From: ANME-2 cluster archaeon
Lineage (GTDB): Archaea; Halobacteriota; Methanosarcinia; Methanosarcinales; Methanocomedenaceae
Assembly (NCBI GenBank): GCA_019429385.1
Contig: JAHYIS010000020.1
Span: forward strand, 1-44,405
Direction of reading: 5' to 3'
Length of the DNA stretch: 44,405 bases
Part shown: positions 26,787 to 35,659 of the stretch, piece by piece
How the letters are laid out: the number at the start of each line of letters is the position of its first letter
How positions within the stretch are numbered: position 1 is the first letter of the stretch
Translations under genes and position numbers: made by a program
Notes under the pieces: generated by a model
The model's input: the letters and a program-made list of their open reading frames with translations, nothing else
What the model was told of the DNA's origin: nothing
Database searches by the model: none

Positions 26787-27041
26787 ATGGGCAGGACCGT
26801 GCCCAGTTTCAGGATGCTGCTCGACAGTATCATCATGGAGCTCGGGAATTTCAGGAGGGCGCTGCGCCGGACCGACCAGGAGGTCTTTGACCGTGTCATG
26901 GACATGGCGCGTGAACACGCCTCCGCATCCGCAGTGGCGGCAGCCCTGGACCCCATGGACACCATTGTGCTGTCCATCCTTATCGAGCAGCAAAAACAGA
27001 TAGACCGCCTGAAGGAGGACAGCCATGCCCCATCTCCTTGA
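26787..27041 (+). CDS. Small helical protein of the PolB cassette
   Basis: The 84-residue protein is probably all helical (FRMLLDSIIMELGNFRRALR, then EVFDRVMDMAREHASASAVA, then IVLSILIEQQKQIDRLKED). I do not recognise a family. It sits between the RecA-like gene (no gap) and polB (17-bp overlap), so it is translated in step with both and most likely forms part of the same complex. A GGTGG precedes the ATG. Confidence 0.7.
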   Translation: MGRTVPSFRMLLDSIIMELGNFRRALRRTDQEVFDRVMDMAREHASASAVAAALDPMDTIVLSILIEQQKQIDRLKEDSHAPSP

Positions 27042-29178
27042 TATCGATTACCGGGACGGATGTATCATCCTCTGGATCATGCACGCCGGCAGGTGCACAC
27101 CCCACTACCAGCGGTATTATCCCCGCATATACCTGGAATGTCCTGTCCGCAACAGGCATCTTATCTCCACCCTGCCCCAGGTTCGGCAGGTCAGGGTCGA
27201 ACAGAAGATAACCTCCCTGGGTCAGGAGCCGCAGGACGTGCTGTCCCTGTCCCTGGATAACTGGAGCGACGTATTTGGCCTGGCCGACATGCTGGAGCAG
27301 CGTGGCTGGAAAGCATACAACGTGGACCTGCCTCCCCCACGGCAGTTCCTGCTCGAGCGGGGCCTGTTCCCGATGGCACGGCTGGACCGGCACCTGCACC
27401 TTGATGACGACCAGCAGACCACCAGCTACACGAACCCTGAATTGCGCACCATGCACCTGAACGTTACCCCGCGGTCCGTGAAGAACCCCTGCTTCAGTGA
27501 CCCGGTAAAGGAGATACAGCTTGGAGAGCACACCCTCGAAGGCATGCCTGAAGCCGATATCATAGAGGGCCTGTCCTCCCTGGTCGCAAAAACAGACCCG
27601 GACGTGATACTGACACGCGGCGGTGACAGTTTCCAGCTTCCTTACCTGTACCACAGGGCACAGGAAGCGGGAGCCTCCCTCCGGCTGGGCCGTGAAAAGG
27701 ACGACCCGCCCCGGCAGAATAAAGGCAGGTCTTATTTCAGCTATGGCCGCATCATCTACAAACCAGGCGGCTTCCCGCTCAGGGGCAGGCTGCACATCGA
27801 CGAGCAGACGTTCATCGTCCGTGAAGGCGGGATGCGCGGCCTCATCGACCTGGGCAGGATAACGGGTATCCCCCTCCAGCAATTATCCAGGCTCAGCCCC
27901 GGCAGCGCGGTCACAGCCCTGCAGGTTGACCGTGCGCTCAAGGACAGCGTACTGGTTCCCTGGCGGCGCAACCTGTCAGAGAACTTCAAGACCGCAGAAG
28001 AACTGCTGCGAGCGGACAGGGGAGCGCTGATACTGGAACCCAGGGTGGGCATCTACGGAAATACGGCTGAGATGGACTTTACCAGCCTGTTCCCCCACAT
28101 CATGGTCACAAAGAACATCTCTCCCGAGACCGTGCTGTGCGACTGCTGCCCTGACTCGCCTGCAAAGGTGCCCTTTACCGGATACAATATCTGCCAGCAG
28201 CGTCTGGGGTTGATACCCAGGGTCATCGGCCCCCTTATCGAGCGGCGCATGACCTACAAGAGAATGGCCGAAGGCGGCAGCGAAGAACACCGGATGATGC
28301 AAAACGTCCTGAAATGGCTGCTCGTCACCAGTTTCGGTTACATGGGGTTCAACAAGGCCAGGTTCGGGCGGATAGAGTGCCACGAATCCATCACCGCCTA
28401 TGCCAGGGAGATATTGCTCCAGACCATGGAACTCGCCCAGGGTATGGGATTTGAGATACTCCACGGCATCGTGGACAGCCTGTGGGTCAGGGGCAGCGGC
28501 GATCCGCAGGAGTTATGCGACCTTGTGAGCGGGACCGTGGGAATCCCCCTGGAACTCAAGGGGCACTACCACTGGATAGTGTTCCCGTCCAACCGCCACA
28601 ACCGTGCCGGTGCCATGAACCGGTACTTCGGCCTGATGACGGACGGAAAGCTGAAGGTCAGGGGGATCGAACTGCGTCGCAGGGATACGCCCGAATTTGT
28701 CAGACGGTTACAGCGGGATATCCTTGAAAAGATGAAATGTGCCCACACTGTGGATGAACTGTACGATACCATCCCCTGCGTGCTGGATGTGGTGCGCCAC
28801 TATGCCGCCGAGATAACAGGCGGCGATGCCGACCCCGGAGAACTGGTGTTCACCACCCATACAAGGCACAGGCTGGAAGATTACCGGCAAAAAGGGAGCC
28901 AGGCCGCGGCCCTGTACCAGTTAAGGGAAGAAGGCGTGGAGGTGCAGCCCGGACAGGCTGTACAGTACATACACACCGACCACAGGTCACGGTATTTCTA
29001 TAATAGGGTGAAGGCTGCTGAACTGATCGACCCTGATACGGCATATGACAAAAAAAAGTATTATGATATTACACTCAGGGCCGCAGAGAGCATACTGCGG
29101 CCTTTCGGGTATGACAGGGATGTGCTGGATGATGTGGTGACGGGTAGTGCACAGATGAGAGTAGAGGATTTTTGTTAG
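27025..29178 (+). CDS. polB: Family B DNA polymerase with inactivated exonuclease domain
   Basis: The 717-residue protein is a divergent family B polymerase. Palm motif A is EMDFTSLFPHIM (Asp351), motif B is LKWLLVTSFGYMGF (Lys430, with Thr in place of Asn of NS), and motif C is HGIVDSLWV (Asp484, with Ile where the first Asp of DTDS belongs). A thumb-side block VRGIELRRRDTPEF matches the family. In the exonuclease domain the expected DIE (near 143-150), ND (near 200-210, here GGDSFQLPYL) and YxxxD motifs lack their acidic residues. So it has no proofreading and possibly altered or lost synthesis; whether it polymerises cannot be told by eye. A strong GGAGG lies before the ATG. Lesion bypass is an inference. 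Confidence 0.85.
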   Translation: MPHLLDIDYRDGCIILWIMHAGRCTPHYQRYYPRIYLECPVRNRHLISTLPQVRQVRVEQKITSLGQEPQDVLSLSLDNWSDVFGLADMLEQRGWKAYNVDLPPPRQFLLERGLFPMARLDRHLHLDDDQQTTSYTNPELRTMHLNVTPRSVKNPCFSDPVKEIQLGEHTLEGMPEADIIEGLSSLVAKTDPDVILTRGGDSFQLPYLYHRAQEAGASLRLGREKDDPPRQNKGRSYFSYGRIIYKPGGFPLRGRLHIDEQTFIVREGGMRGLIDLGRITGIPLQQLSRLSPGSAVTALQVDRALKDSVLVPWRRNLSENFKTAEELLRADRGALILEPRVGIYGNTAEMDFTSLFPHIMVTKNISPETVLCDCCPDSPAKVPFTGYNICQQRLGLIPRVIGPLIERRMTYKRMAEGGSEEHRMMQNVLKWLLVTSFGYMGFNKARFGRIECHESITAYAREILLQTMELAQGMGFEILHGIVDSLWVRGSGDPQELCDLVSGTVGIPLELKGHYHWIVFPSNRHNRAGAMNRYFGLMTDGKLKVRGIELRRRDTPEFVRRLQRDILEKMKCAHTVDELYDTIPCVLDVVRHYAAEITGGDADPGELVFTTHTRHRLEDYRQKGSQAAALYQLREEGVEVQPGQAVQYIHTDHRSRYFYNRVKAAELIDPDTAYDKKKYYDITLRAAESILRPFGYDRDVLDDVVTGSAQMRVEDFC

Positions 29179-29185
29179 ATTTGAG

Positions 29186-29245
29186 TCGAATATAATTATT
29201 AATTATACTCGATTTAAAGTGACTATAAATAGTAATTATACTCGA
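29186..29245. promoter_or_regulatory. Palindromic operator with extra half-site upstream of ATPase 1
   Basis: TCGAATATAATTA (29186-29198) and TAATTATACTCGA (29200-29212) form a 27-bp palindrome with one mismatch. The same 13-mer TAATTATACTCGA recurs in direct orientation at 29233-29245, 33 bases away (about three helical turns). A TATA-like CTATAAATAG (29223-29232) lies between them and another ATATATATAT run is at 29260. A regulator that binds in repeated units is likely. Confidence 0.75.
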
Positions 29246-29292
29246 GCTCAGTCGAACCATATATATATCTTCATAACATAAACATAACATAC

Positions 29293-30579
29293 ATGTTAGA
29301 ACAATCGATACGTTTGTGGAATCCCTGGTGGGCAGAAAAAAAGATGCCTCAGAATCTTACAGGAATAAAACGAGATGTAACAGATTCGATAATAACATCC
29401 CTTGATGCACCACATATAAAAGACGTTATCGGGGTCAGGCGTTCGGGTAAGACCACGGTACTCTACCAGACAGCAGCATACCTGATGGACATTGGCGTGG
29501 CACCAGAGCATATCGTGTTCCTGAATTTCGATGACCCGGCAATAAATGCTGCACCGCTTGATGATATATTTAGCAGCATCTACAAGATCAATCTAGAAAT
29601 CTCGCATATATTCCTTGATGAGATTCAGCAAAAAAAAGGTTGGGAGCGTTGGGTAAGAACCTTATATGACACAAAACGATTCAGCCAGATATTCCTGTCC
29701 GGGTCATCATCAAGTCTGCTTACACAAGATCTGGGCCGTGTGTTGTCAGGCAGACACATCACATTTAACATAATGCCGTTCTCTTTTCGTGAATACCTGA
29801 AAAAAAATGGATGGGAAAATTTTGAAACAGAATATCTAATCTACAAGAGAAAAGAGATACTATATTACCAGAAAAAATACCTTGAAGATGGTGGTTTTCC
29901 CGAAACTATCGGGATGAATGAGTTCAATCAAAAAAAGATACTGACATCTCTTTATGGTGATATAATTGCAAGGGATATCCTGGCAAGGTTCGGTGCATCC
30001 TATGAAGTTGCGGCGAAGATTTGTCTGTTAATGATCACAAATTCAACACGTGAGTACTCATTCAATAGTGTGGCAAAGGCGACCCATATAGCACTTGAAA
30101 CAGCCGAAAAATATATTGGATATCTCAAAGAATCACTGCTGATAAATGATCTGTCTGTATTTTCCTATAAACTCAAAAGCCAGTTCAATCAAAATAAAAA
30201 GACATATGCAGTGGATACAGGGCTCAGGAATGCCGTATCGTTCAGGATTACCTCGGACCTGGGCAAACTTGCCGAGAATGCAGTATTCCTTGAACATAAA
30301 AGACGTAGCAATGAAGTATATTACTGGAAAAGCAAAGGTGGCTATGAAGTTGATTTTGTGCAAAAGATAGGCCAGAATGTACAGGTATTATTGCAGGTTT
30401 CATGGGATGTGAGAAACGATAAGACCCGCAAACGTGAAGAGCGATCACTCTGTCATGCATGTGAAGAATTCGGAATTGATATCGCATTGATATTGACAGA
30501 GGATACTGAAGATATTGTAGAACGAAATGGAGTGAAGATTACTTATTATCCACTCTGGAAATGGCTGCTTGATATCTAA
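29293..30579 (+). CDS. DUF4143-type AAA+ ATPase (1)
   Basis: The 428-residue protein belongs to the large prokaryotic AAA/DUF4143 ATPase family. It has Walker A GVRRSGKTT near residue 48, Walker B HIFLDEIQ, a sensor-like FLSGSSSSLL, an arginine-rich LSGRHITF, and the C-terminal DUF4143 domain with YWKSKGGYEVDFVQ, which resembles a PD-(D/E)XK nuclease-like core. The function is unknown for the family; members spread between genomes and are common in archaea. A palindromic operator precedes it, and the leader is very short. Confidence 0.85.
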   Translation: MLEQSIRLWNPWWAEKKMPQNLTGIKRDVTDSIITSLDAPHIKDVIGVRRSGKTTVLYQTAAYLMDIGVAPEHIVFLNFDDPAINAAPLDDIFSSIYKINLEISHIFLDEIQQKKGWERWVRTLYDTKRFSQIFLSGSSSSLLTQDLGRVLSGRHITFNIMPFSFREYLKKNGWENFETEYLIYKRKEILYYQKKYLEDGGFPETIGMNEFNQKKILTSLYGDIIARDILARFGASYEVAAKICLLMITNSTREYSFNSVAKATHIALETAEKYIGYLKESLLINDLSVFSYKLKSQFNQNKKTYAVDTGLRNAVSFRITSDLGKLAENAVFLEHKRRSNEVYYWKSKGGYEVDFVQKIGQNVQVLLQVSWDVRNDKTRKREERSLCHACEEFGIDIALILTEDTEDIVERNGVKITYYPLWKWLLDI

Positions 30580-30626
30580 CCTGTGTAAGTATAGTAAGAG
30601 AGGCGTTATGGATTTACTGATCAGGC

Positions 30627-30974
30627 TCATGCCCGGAGCATGGTCAACAACATCTTGAACTGCTGCTTTGCCTGCAGAGCATGAGGAACATTCGCGGGCA
30701 TTACTACCATCTGGCCGGACGTTGCATTTACGTTCTCGCCGCCGATAGTAAGTTCGACCTCTCCATCCAGTACCAGTACCACTGCATCAAAAGGGGCCGA
30801 ATGTTCGCTGAGCCCCTGGCCCGCATCAAAGGCGAACAGGGTGATAGTACCTGCCTTGTTCTCGATAAGGGTGCGGCTGACCACTGAATCTGCAGAGTAT
30901 TCTACGGAATCGGCAAGGTCGAGAGGTTTTGCTGCAGGTATGCGGGTTCTTGGTTCAAGATTAATGTCCTTCAT
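30627..30974 (-). CDS. Small cupin-domain protein
   Basis: The 115-residue protein has the single cupin barrel: GQGLSEHSAPFDAVVLVLDGEVEL (motif 1, with His and Glu-like ligands) and MPANVPHALQA (motif 2, with the metal His). Proteins of this size may bind a small molecule or metal and often serve as sensors; no substrate is evident. The ATG at 30974 is used because GGAG lies eight bases upstream; a GTG at 30983 is also in frame. It lies between the two ATPase genes on the opposite strand. Confidence 0.82.
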   Translation of the reverse strand: MKDINLEPRTRIPAAKPLDLADSVEYSADSVVSRTLIENKAGTITLFAFDAGQGLSEHSAPFDAVVLVLDGEVELTIGGENVNATSGQMVVMPANVPHALQAKQQFKMLLTMLRA

Positions 30975-31012
30975 GGGAGCCACTCCTGAACATCTGATAA
31001 GAGTACATTTAT

Positions 31013-31153
31013 TTAAGGTTGGTGTTCTACTTTAGCCCGCCCTATCTTCTCAGCCAGGTTCGGCAGCACTTCCTTGCGCAATCCGCCAACGAATTTGATG
31101 CTGTCCCTATCAGGCAGGAGAAGGTAGATACAATAAGCGGTCTTGATTGTCAT
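31013..31153 (-). pseudogene. Fragment of the recJ-like gene 3' end
   Basis: The minus strand here encodes DSIKFVGGLRKEVLPNLAEK and a few more residues, matching the last 28 residues of the DHH protein encoded at 32511-34634 (GSIKFVGGLRKEVLAKLAEK...). The DNA match is 31031-31106 against 32523-32598, about 75 bases at close to 90% identity. The upstream part of the gene is absent. The second ATPase gene lies between the fragment and the intact gene. Confidence 0.88.
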
Positions 31154-31192
31154 GTCAAATAAATCATAAATTGGTCGTTCATATAAGTACAA

Positions 31193-31225
31193 ATTTATAT
31201 ATGTTTAGTCTTATATACGAGACTA
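31193..31225 (+). promoter_or_regulatory. TATA box and dyad at the start of ATPase 2
   Basis: TTTATATATG (31194-31203) is a good TATA box lying about 25-30 bases before the ATG at 31225, which suggests a leaderless or nearly leaderless transcript. The dyad TAGTCT (31206-31211) / AGACTA (31220-31225) flanks the predicted transcription start and may be an operator. Confidence 0.6.
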
Positions 31226-32499
31226 TGACTAAAATAGAATTATTCAAATATATAATTAAAGAGTTCCATGAATTACGATTACCTGAGACTTATAATCGAA
31301 CCCTTTCAATACCCGAAACACAAAAAATAATCAGCCTTATAGGCCCAAGAAGAGTTGGAAAAACATTTTACTTTTATCAGTTACTAAATAACCTGATTAA
31401 AAACGGCATAAACCCGAGCAGGATAGTATACATCAACTTTGAAGATGACAGGATCCTGCCATTAAACGTAAAAGATTTAAATTCGATATTAGAAGCTTAT
31501 TATGAGCTTTATCCGGAAAATACTGACGAAATGCTTTACCTTTTCTTTGATGAGATACAGAATATCAACAACTGGGAATTGTTCGTAAGAAGGGTGTACG
31601 ATAAGAAAAATACAAGGATGTATATTACTGGTTCAAGCTCAAAATTGCTCAGTAAAGAAATTGCAACAAGCCTGAGGGGTAGAACTCTTTCATATTACCT
31701 GTTCCCGTTAAGTTTTGAAGAGTTCTTAAAATTCAATCAGGTCACATTAAACAAGGATTTTGAATATACAAATGCGAGATTCAAGGTTAAGCAACTATTC
31801 AATAAATATCTTTATAGTGGTGGTTTTCCTGAAGTGGTGCTGGAGGCTGAAGAACTTACACAGGATATTCTTCAAAACTATTTTGAAATGTTTATCTACA
31901 GGGACCTTGTTGAAAGATTTTCCATAAGGAATACATCATTGTTGAAAAGCCTTGTTAAATTCTTAATAACAAATATAGGTACGACTTTTAGTGTAAATTC
32001 TTATTATAATAATATCAAACAGGAAATCCCAGTTGGAAAAGATACATTGCTGGAATACCTATCATATCTTGAAGATATCAACCTGATATATCTGGTTCCC
32101 ATATTCAGCTATTCACTAAAAAAACAGCAGGTAAATCCCCGCAAAGTTTATTGTATCGACAATGGGCTACGAAATGCCGTATCGTTCATGTTTTCAAAAG
32201 ATGAAGGCAGATTAGCCGAAAACCTGGCATTCCTTGAGCTTAAAAGAAGAGGCAAAGAGCCATATTACTGGAAAAAGAATGGCGAAATTGATTTTATCAT
32301 AAAGGATAGGGACAGTTCATTGACCGCCATAAATGTTTCATATACAGATGAAATTGATGACAGGGAGACTAAAGTACTGCTGGAATTCGCAGACGAATTT
32401 TCTCCCAAGATCAAGGAATTGATTTTATTAACAAAAGACCTGGAGAATACCGACGGCATGATTAAATTCATACCTTTGTGGAAATGGCTTATTCACTAA
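31225..32499 (+). CDS. DUF4143-type AAA+ ATPase (2)
   Basis: The 424-residue protein is a second, distant member of the family of the ATPase at 29293. It has Walker A LIGPRRVGKTFYF, Walker B LFFDEIQN, sensor MYITGSSSKLL, SLRGRTLSYYLFPLSFEEF, and the DUF4143 end with YWKKNGEIDFIIK and the shared PLWKWLIH terminus. The two ATPases are clearly related but not recent duplicates. I start it at 31225; earlier starts (31147 or 31201) would overlap the TATA box. It is flanked by direct repeats of the recJ-like gene end. Confidence 0.85.
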   Translation: MTKIELFKYIIKEFHELRLPETYNRTLSIPETQKIISLIGPRRVGKTFYFYQLLNNLIKNGINPSRIVYINFEDDRILPLNVKDLNSILEAYYELYPENTDEMLYLFFDEIQNINNWELFVRRVYDKKNTRMYITGSSSKLLSKEIATSLRGRTLSYYLFPLSFEEFLKFNQVTLNKDFEYTNARFKVKQLFNKYLYSGGFPEVVLEAEELTQDILQNYFEMFIYRDLVERFSIRNTSLLKSLVKFLITNIGTTFSVNSYYNNIKQEIPVGKDTLLEYLSYLEDINLIYLVPIFSYSLKKQQVNPRKVYCIDNGLRNAVSFMFSKDEGRLAENLAFLELKRRGKEPYYWKKNGEIDFIIKDRDSSLTAINVSYTDEIDDRETKVLLEFADEFSPKIKELILLTKDLENTDGMIKFIPLWKWLIH

Positions 32500-32510
32500 T
32501 GCAAAATCCA

Positions 32511-34634
32511 TCAAAATTCGGTTTTAGCCCGTCCTATCTTCTCAGCCAGTTTCGCCAGCACTTCCTTGCGCAATCCGCCAACGAACTTAATACTGCCTAC
32601 AACCAGGTGCCCGCCACCATTGATACTGGCTTCGGGTATCTCCTCATGCAACTCCCGCACCATTTGCGGGATGTTCATAAGCACACCCCTGCTGCGAAGC
32701 ACAACAAAATCCGGGCCGTACCCCAACGTGACAATTGGCTTATCAGGATACTTATGGCATAATGTATCATGCACCTCACCACTGGTCTTACCCGGTGGCG
32801 GGAATGTGAACTTATGAGCAAAATTCTCCACATCCAGAACATGCAGGAGTGCCCCGCTCGGCAACTCCCGTGATTTCACCGATGGCAGCGATGCTTCCAG
32901 CTGGGTCTTGATAGCATCGTTAGCCTGCTTCACCAAAAGAGGCACCAATTCCCGATGCCGCTTCAGATTACCCATATTTAAAATGTCATAGGTAATACCC
33001 CTGCCTTCACTGAAACGCAACCAGAACGCTTCATAATCCAGTGCCAGAGCCATATCCTTCAAATCGCTCAAACGGTATCGCGACGCAACCAGTTCAATAT
33101 ACTGTGCAGCCTCCGGTGCTTCCGAGCGGTCGCCTACAGCCGAAACCGCAGGAAGGTGGCGTATCTCTTCTGTCACCTCAGGATTTATCATCCTGGCGAT
33201 CTCGGTACCCAGCATGCCCGTAGTTATCCCGAAATCCCCGCCCGCATGGGCCGGGTTCACATGGGCCAGCAGGTACTGGTCAACAATGTCATCGGGATGA
33301 TGATGGTCCACAACCACCATATCCATACCATAGACCTTTGCCTGTAGCATTGCGGGCACATCCTCCTCAGTAGAGCCATTATCCATCAACAGGACCAGTG
33401 GCATTTTCTGGCCATGTCTTGCATTATCATCCAGTGCGAACGATATATCCCTGGTAATATCCACCATCTCGTAGAACGGTGCCTTGCTGGGTGAGCGCCG
33501 GTAAAAATGATATCCTGCATCAGTCCCGCCGACCTCATTTATGAGTGGTAGCACCGCTTTCTCAATAGCAATGGCTGAAGTGATACCATCAGCATCGGCA
33601 TGGTGGCGTAGCACGATAGGCCTTGAATGGAATATTGCCTTGCGTATTTCCTTGGCAACCTGGCGCATCTTGGGCTTCAACGCCTCAAGGATCGGGCTCT
33701 TAACCAGGAATTCAACATCATGAGGCTCAGACCGTGTGTCCAGCGCATTCTCTATCTCGTCCCTGATAGCAGCCGAATCCGCACCCCACATCTGCCTTAT
33801 TTCACGTATCTCAATCTGCAGTTCATTGTTCCGGGTATTCAGTTCACCTAAAACCTTAACTATCATATCGGATTCAATTTCAGGATACGAGCGCTGCCCT
33901 GCTTTTTCGAACGCAGCACATGGCACCGTACCCGTTTCATCAGCCAGCGTGAATATGGTCGGGCCGCCGGTCTGCTTTATCTGGATGACCTCACCCGAAA
34001 TATGCACCAGTTTACTGATATGGCCTCTAAGAGCAGATATCTGGGTGCGGGGTATATCCTTCTCTACCTCGATTATCTGGTACTCCGGGAGGAGTACCGG
34101 CACAAGGTCAATGTTCCCGTTTGAAGCAATGTTCTTCACCTGTACAAAGATAGTCTCACCCACGTCCGGGGTCCTGGTCAGGTGCTTCTGGTGCGCAAGG
34201 CCACGCGTGCGGGAGTTCAGGTTCACAAAGGCACCGAAATTGGCAAGGCTGTCCACCACCCCCTCATACGTCATATCGACCTCAAGGTCTGAGGTATCAC
34301 AGGCAGGACTCAATTTTCCGACCAGCGGTTTTTTGGCACACGAAGCACACATATCCCCTTTCATATCACCGCCAAGTGGCTGCCCGCATATACGACAGGT
34401 TATCATCTCACCCCGGCCGCCGCAGACTTTGCATTTTGTCTCCACTCTAACGGTACCGGACCCGCCGCACGTGTGGCAAACGGACCCACCTTTGAGCAGG
34501 CTGCCCAGGTCTTTCTCGGTCATCCTGGTCAGGTCAATAGTTTTGGGTTTTCCAGAACCCTTGCATCCAGGACATTGTTGCTGCGAAACATCAGTAATTC
34601 CTGTGCCATCGCAAGCCTTGCATTGTTCAGCCAT
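32511..34634 (-). CDS. RecJ-like DHH phosphoesterase with DnaJ-type zinc fingers, S1 and OB domains
   Basis: The 707-residue protein begins with DnaJ-like CxxCxGxG zinc motifs (CKACDGTG, CPGCKGSG, CHTCGGSG, CKVCGGRG), then a CRICGQ/CASC ribbon, an S1-like domain (about 120-180), an OB-fold (about 205-290), and the DHH domain from about 340 (HHADADGITSAI, VLLMDNGS, VVVDHHHPDD) ending in a DHHA1-type NGGGH motif near 680. The euryarchaeal family acts on single-stranded nucleic acid; RecJ-like exonuclease roles in replication or repair are known for relatives. Its last 28 codons are duplicated at 31013-31153. Confidence 0.9.
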   Translation of the reverse strand: MAEQCKACDGTGITDVSQQQCPGCKGSGKPKTIDLTRMTEKDLGSLLKGGSVCHTCGGSGTVRVETKCKVCGGRGEMITCRICGQPLGGDMKGDMCASCAKKPLVGKLSPACDTSDLEVDMTYEGVVDSLANFGAFVNLNSRTRGLAHQKHLTRTPDVGETIFVQVKNIASNGNIDLVPVLLPEYQIIEVEKDIPRTQISALRGHISKLVHISGEVIQIKQTGGPTIFTLADETGTVPCAAFEKAGQRSYPEIESDMIVKVLGELNTRNNELQIEIREIRQMWGADSAAIRDEIENALDTRSEPHDVEFLVKSPILEALKPKMRQVAKEIRKAIFHSRPIVLRHHADADGITSAIAIEKAVLPLINEVGGTDAGYHFYRRSPSKAPFYEMVDITRDISFALDDNARHGQKMPLVLLMDNGSTEEDVPAMLQAKVYGMDMVVVDHHHPDDIVDQYLLAHVNPAHAGGDFGITTGMLGTEIARMINPEVTEEIRHLPAVSAVGDRSEAPEAAQYIELVASRYRLSDLKDMALALDYEAFWLRFSEGRGITYDILNMGNLKRHRELVPLLVKQANDAIKTQLEASLPSVKSRELPSGALLHVLDVENFAHKFTFPPPGKTSGEVHDTLCHKYPDKPIVTLGYGPDFVVLRSRGVLMNIPQMVRELHEEIPEASINGGGHLVVGSIKFVGGLRKEVLAKLAEKIGRAKTEF

Positions 34635-34669
34635 GGTTATTGAAAATAATAAATTATAAGACCAGGTAT

Positions 34670-35635
34670 TCAGAATTTGCGCTCGATCATGTAATCCGCA
34701 AGTGCCAGCATGATATCCTTTGCCTCGCTTTCGGGTAATATGTCAAGTTTTTCTTTCCCCTCAGCCACAAAATTCAGGGCCTTGTCCTGGACATAGTCAA
34801 TCGAACCTGATTCTTTTAACTTCTCCAGGGCGTCATCAATTTCCTCCCTGGTAGCATCTCTCTTGCCAAAGACATCAAGTTTCACATTATGGTCCCTTGC
34901 ATGGACTGCTATCAGGGTTTGCTTGCCTTCCATAATGTCGCTTCCCCTGATCTTCCCCAGCACATCTTCGGGTGTGACCAGGTCAAGTACATCATCAAAT
35001 ATCTGGAAACCCACACCAGTCAGACGTCCAAAATCCCACAATGCCTGTGCCTGTTCAGGTGTACCGCCTCCAAGTATAGCCCCCATCTTGCAGGATGCCG
35101 CATACAGTATGGCAGTCTTTTTCGTCACCATATCCATATATTCGGCTTCGGATACATCATTCCTTTTCTCAAAACTAATATCAGTCCACTGTCCTTCGCA
35201 TATTTCAGTGCAGGTGATGGACATCAGTGTCAGGCACTCGACCATCCTGGCCGCATCAGCTCTGGTCTGGCTGAGAATGTGGAATGACTTGGAATACAGC
35301 GTATCACCTGCCAGTATGGCACCAGACAGACCCCATTTAATGTGGACTGCCGGTATCCCCCGCCTGAGACTATCCTGGTCCATGATATCATCATGGATGA
35401 GGGTGAAGTTATGGACCAGTTCAACAGCGGTGGCTGCAGGAATAACATCCTTCGGATTTCCGCCAACAGCTTCCGTGGAAAGGATGAGAGCCGCAGGTCT
35501 TAAACGTTTTCCACCTGCATCAAAAAGGTATCGCATAGCACGATAGAGTTCATCAGGCTCTCCGATAGGCATCAGGTTCTGTATAGACCCATCCACCATT
35601 GAGCCTCTTTTTCTTATTTCTTCAAGCAAATCCAT
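34670..35635 (-). CDS. idsA: Geranylgeranyl diphosphate synthase (trans-prenyltransferase)
   Basis: The 321-residue enzyme condenses IPP with allylic diphosphates to make GGPP for archaeal ether lipids. It has the first Asp-rich motif DDIMD within VHNFTLIHDDIMDQDSLRRG, the second motif FQIFDDVLDL, the GGKRLRPA start, and KKTAILY. All are typical; the length is normal. It belongs to the isoprenoid cluster with RNase J, IDI-2, IPK and mevalonate kinase. Confidence 0.95.
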   Translation of the reverse strand: MDLLEEIRKRGSMVDGSIQNLMPIGEPDELYRAMRYLFDAGGKRLRPAALILSTEAVGGNPKDVIPAATAVELVHNFTLIHDDIMDQDSLRRGIPAVHIKWGLSGAILAGDTLYSKSFHILSQTRADAARMVECLTLMSITCTEICEGQWTDISFEKRNDVSEAEYMDMVTKKTAILYAASCKMGAILGGGTPEQAQALWDFGRLTGVGFQIFDDVLDLVTPEDVLGKIRGSDIMEGKQTLIAVHARDHNVKLDVFGKRDATREEIDDALEKLKESGSIDYVQDKALNFVAEGKEKLDILPESEAKDIMLALADYMIERKF

Positions 35636-35659
35636 AGAATCCCTCTATCCAATGTTAAA

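Noticed and set aside
26346-27026. Long minus-strand open frame opposite the RecA-like gene
   Set aside because: It is an antisense artefact of the high GC content; the protein has no recognisable family and a His-Gly-rich bias, while the plus-strand genes have overlaps and ribosome binding sites.
26980-27882. Minus-strand frame of 300 codons opposite polB
   Set aside because: It is antisense to a clear polymerase and has no family features.
29186-29245. Repeats as a short CRISPR array
   Set aside because: Units are only 13 bp, partly inverted, with irregular spacing and no cas genes nearby.
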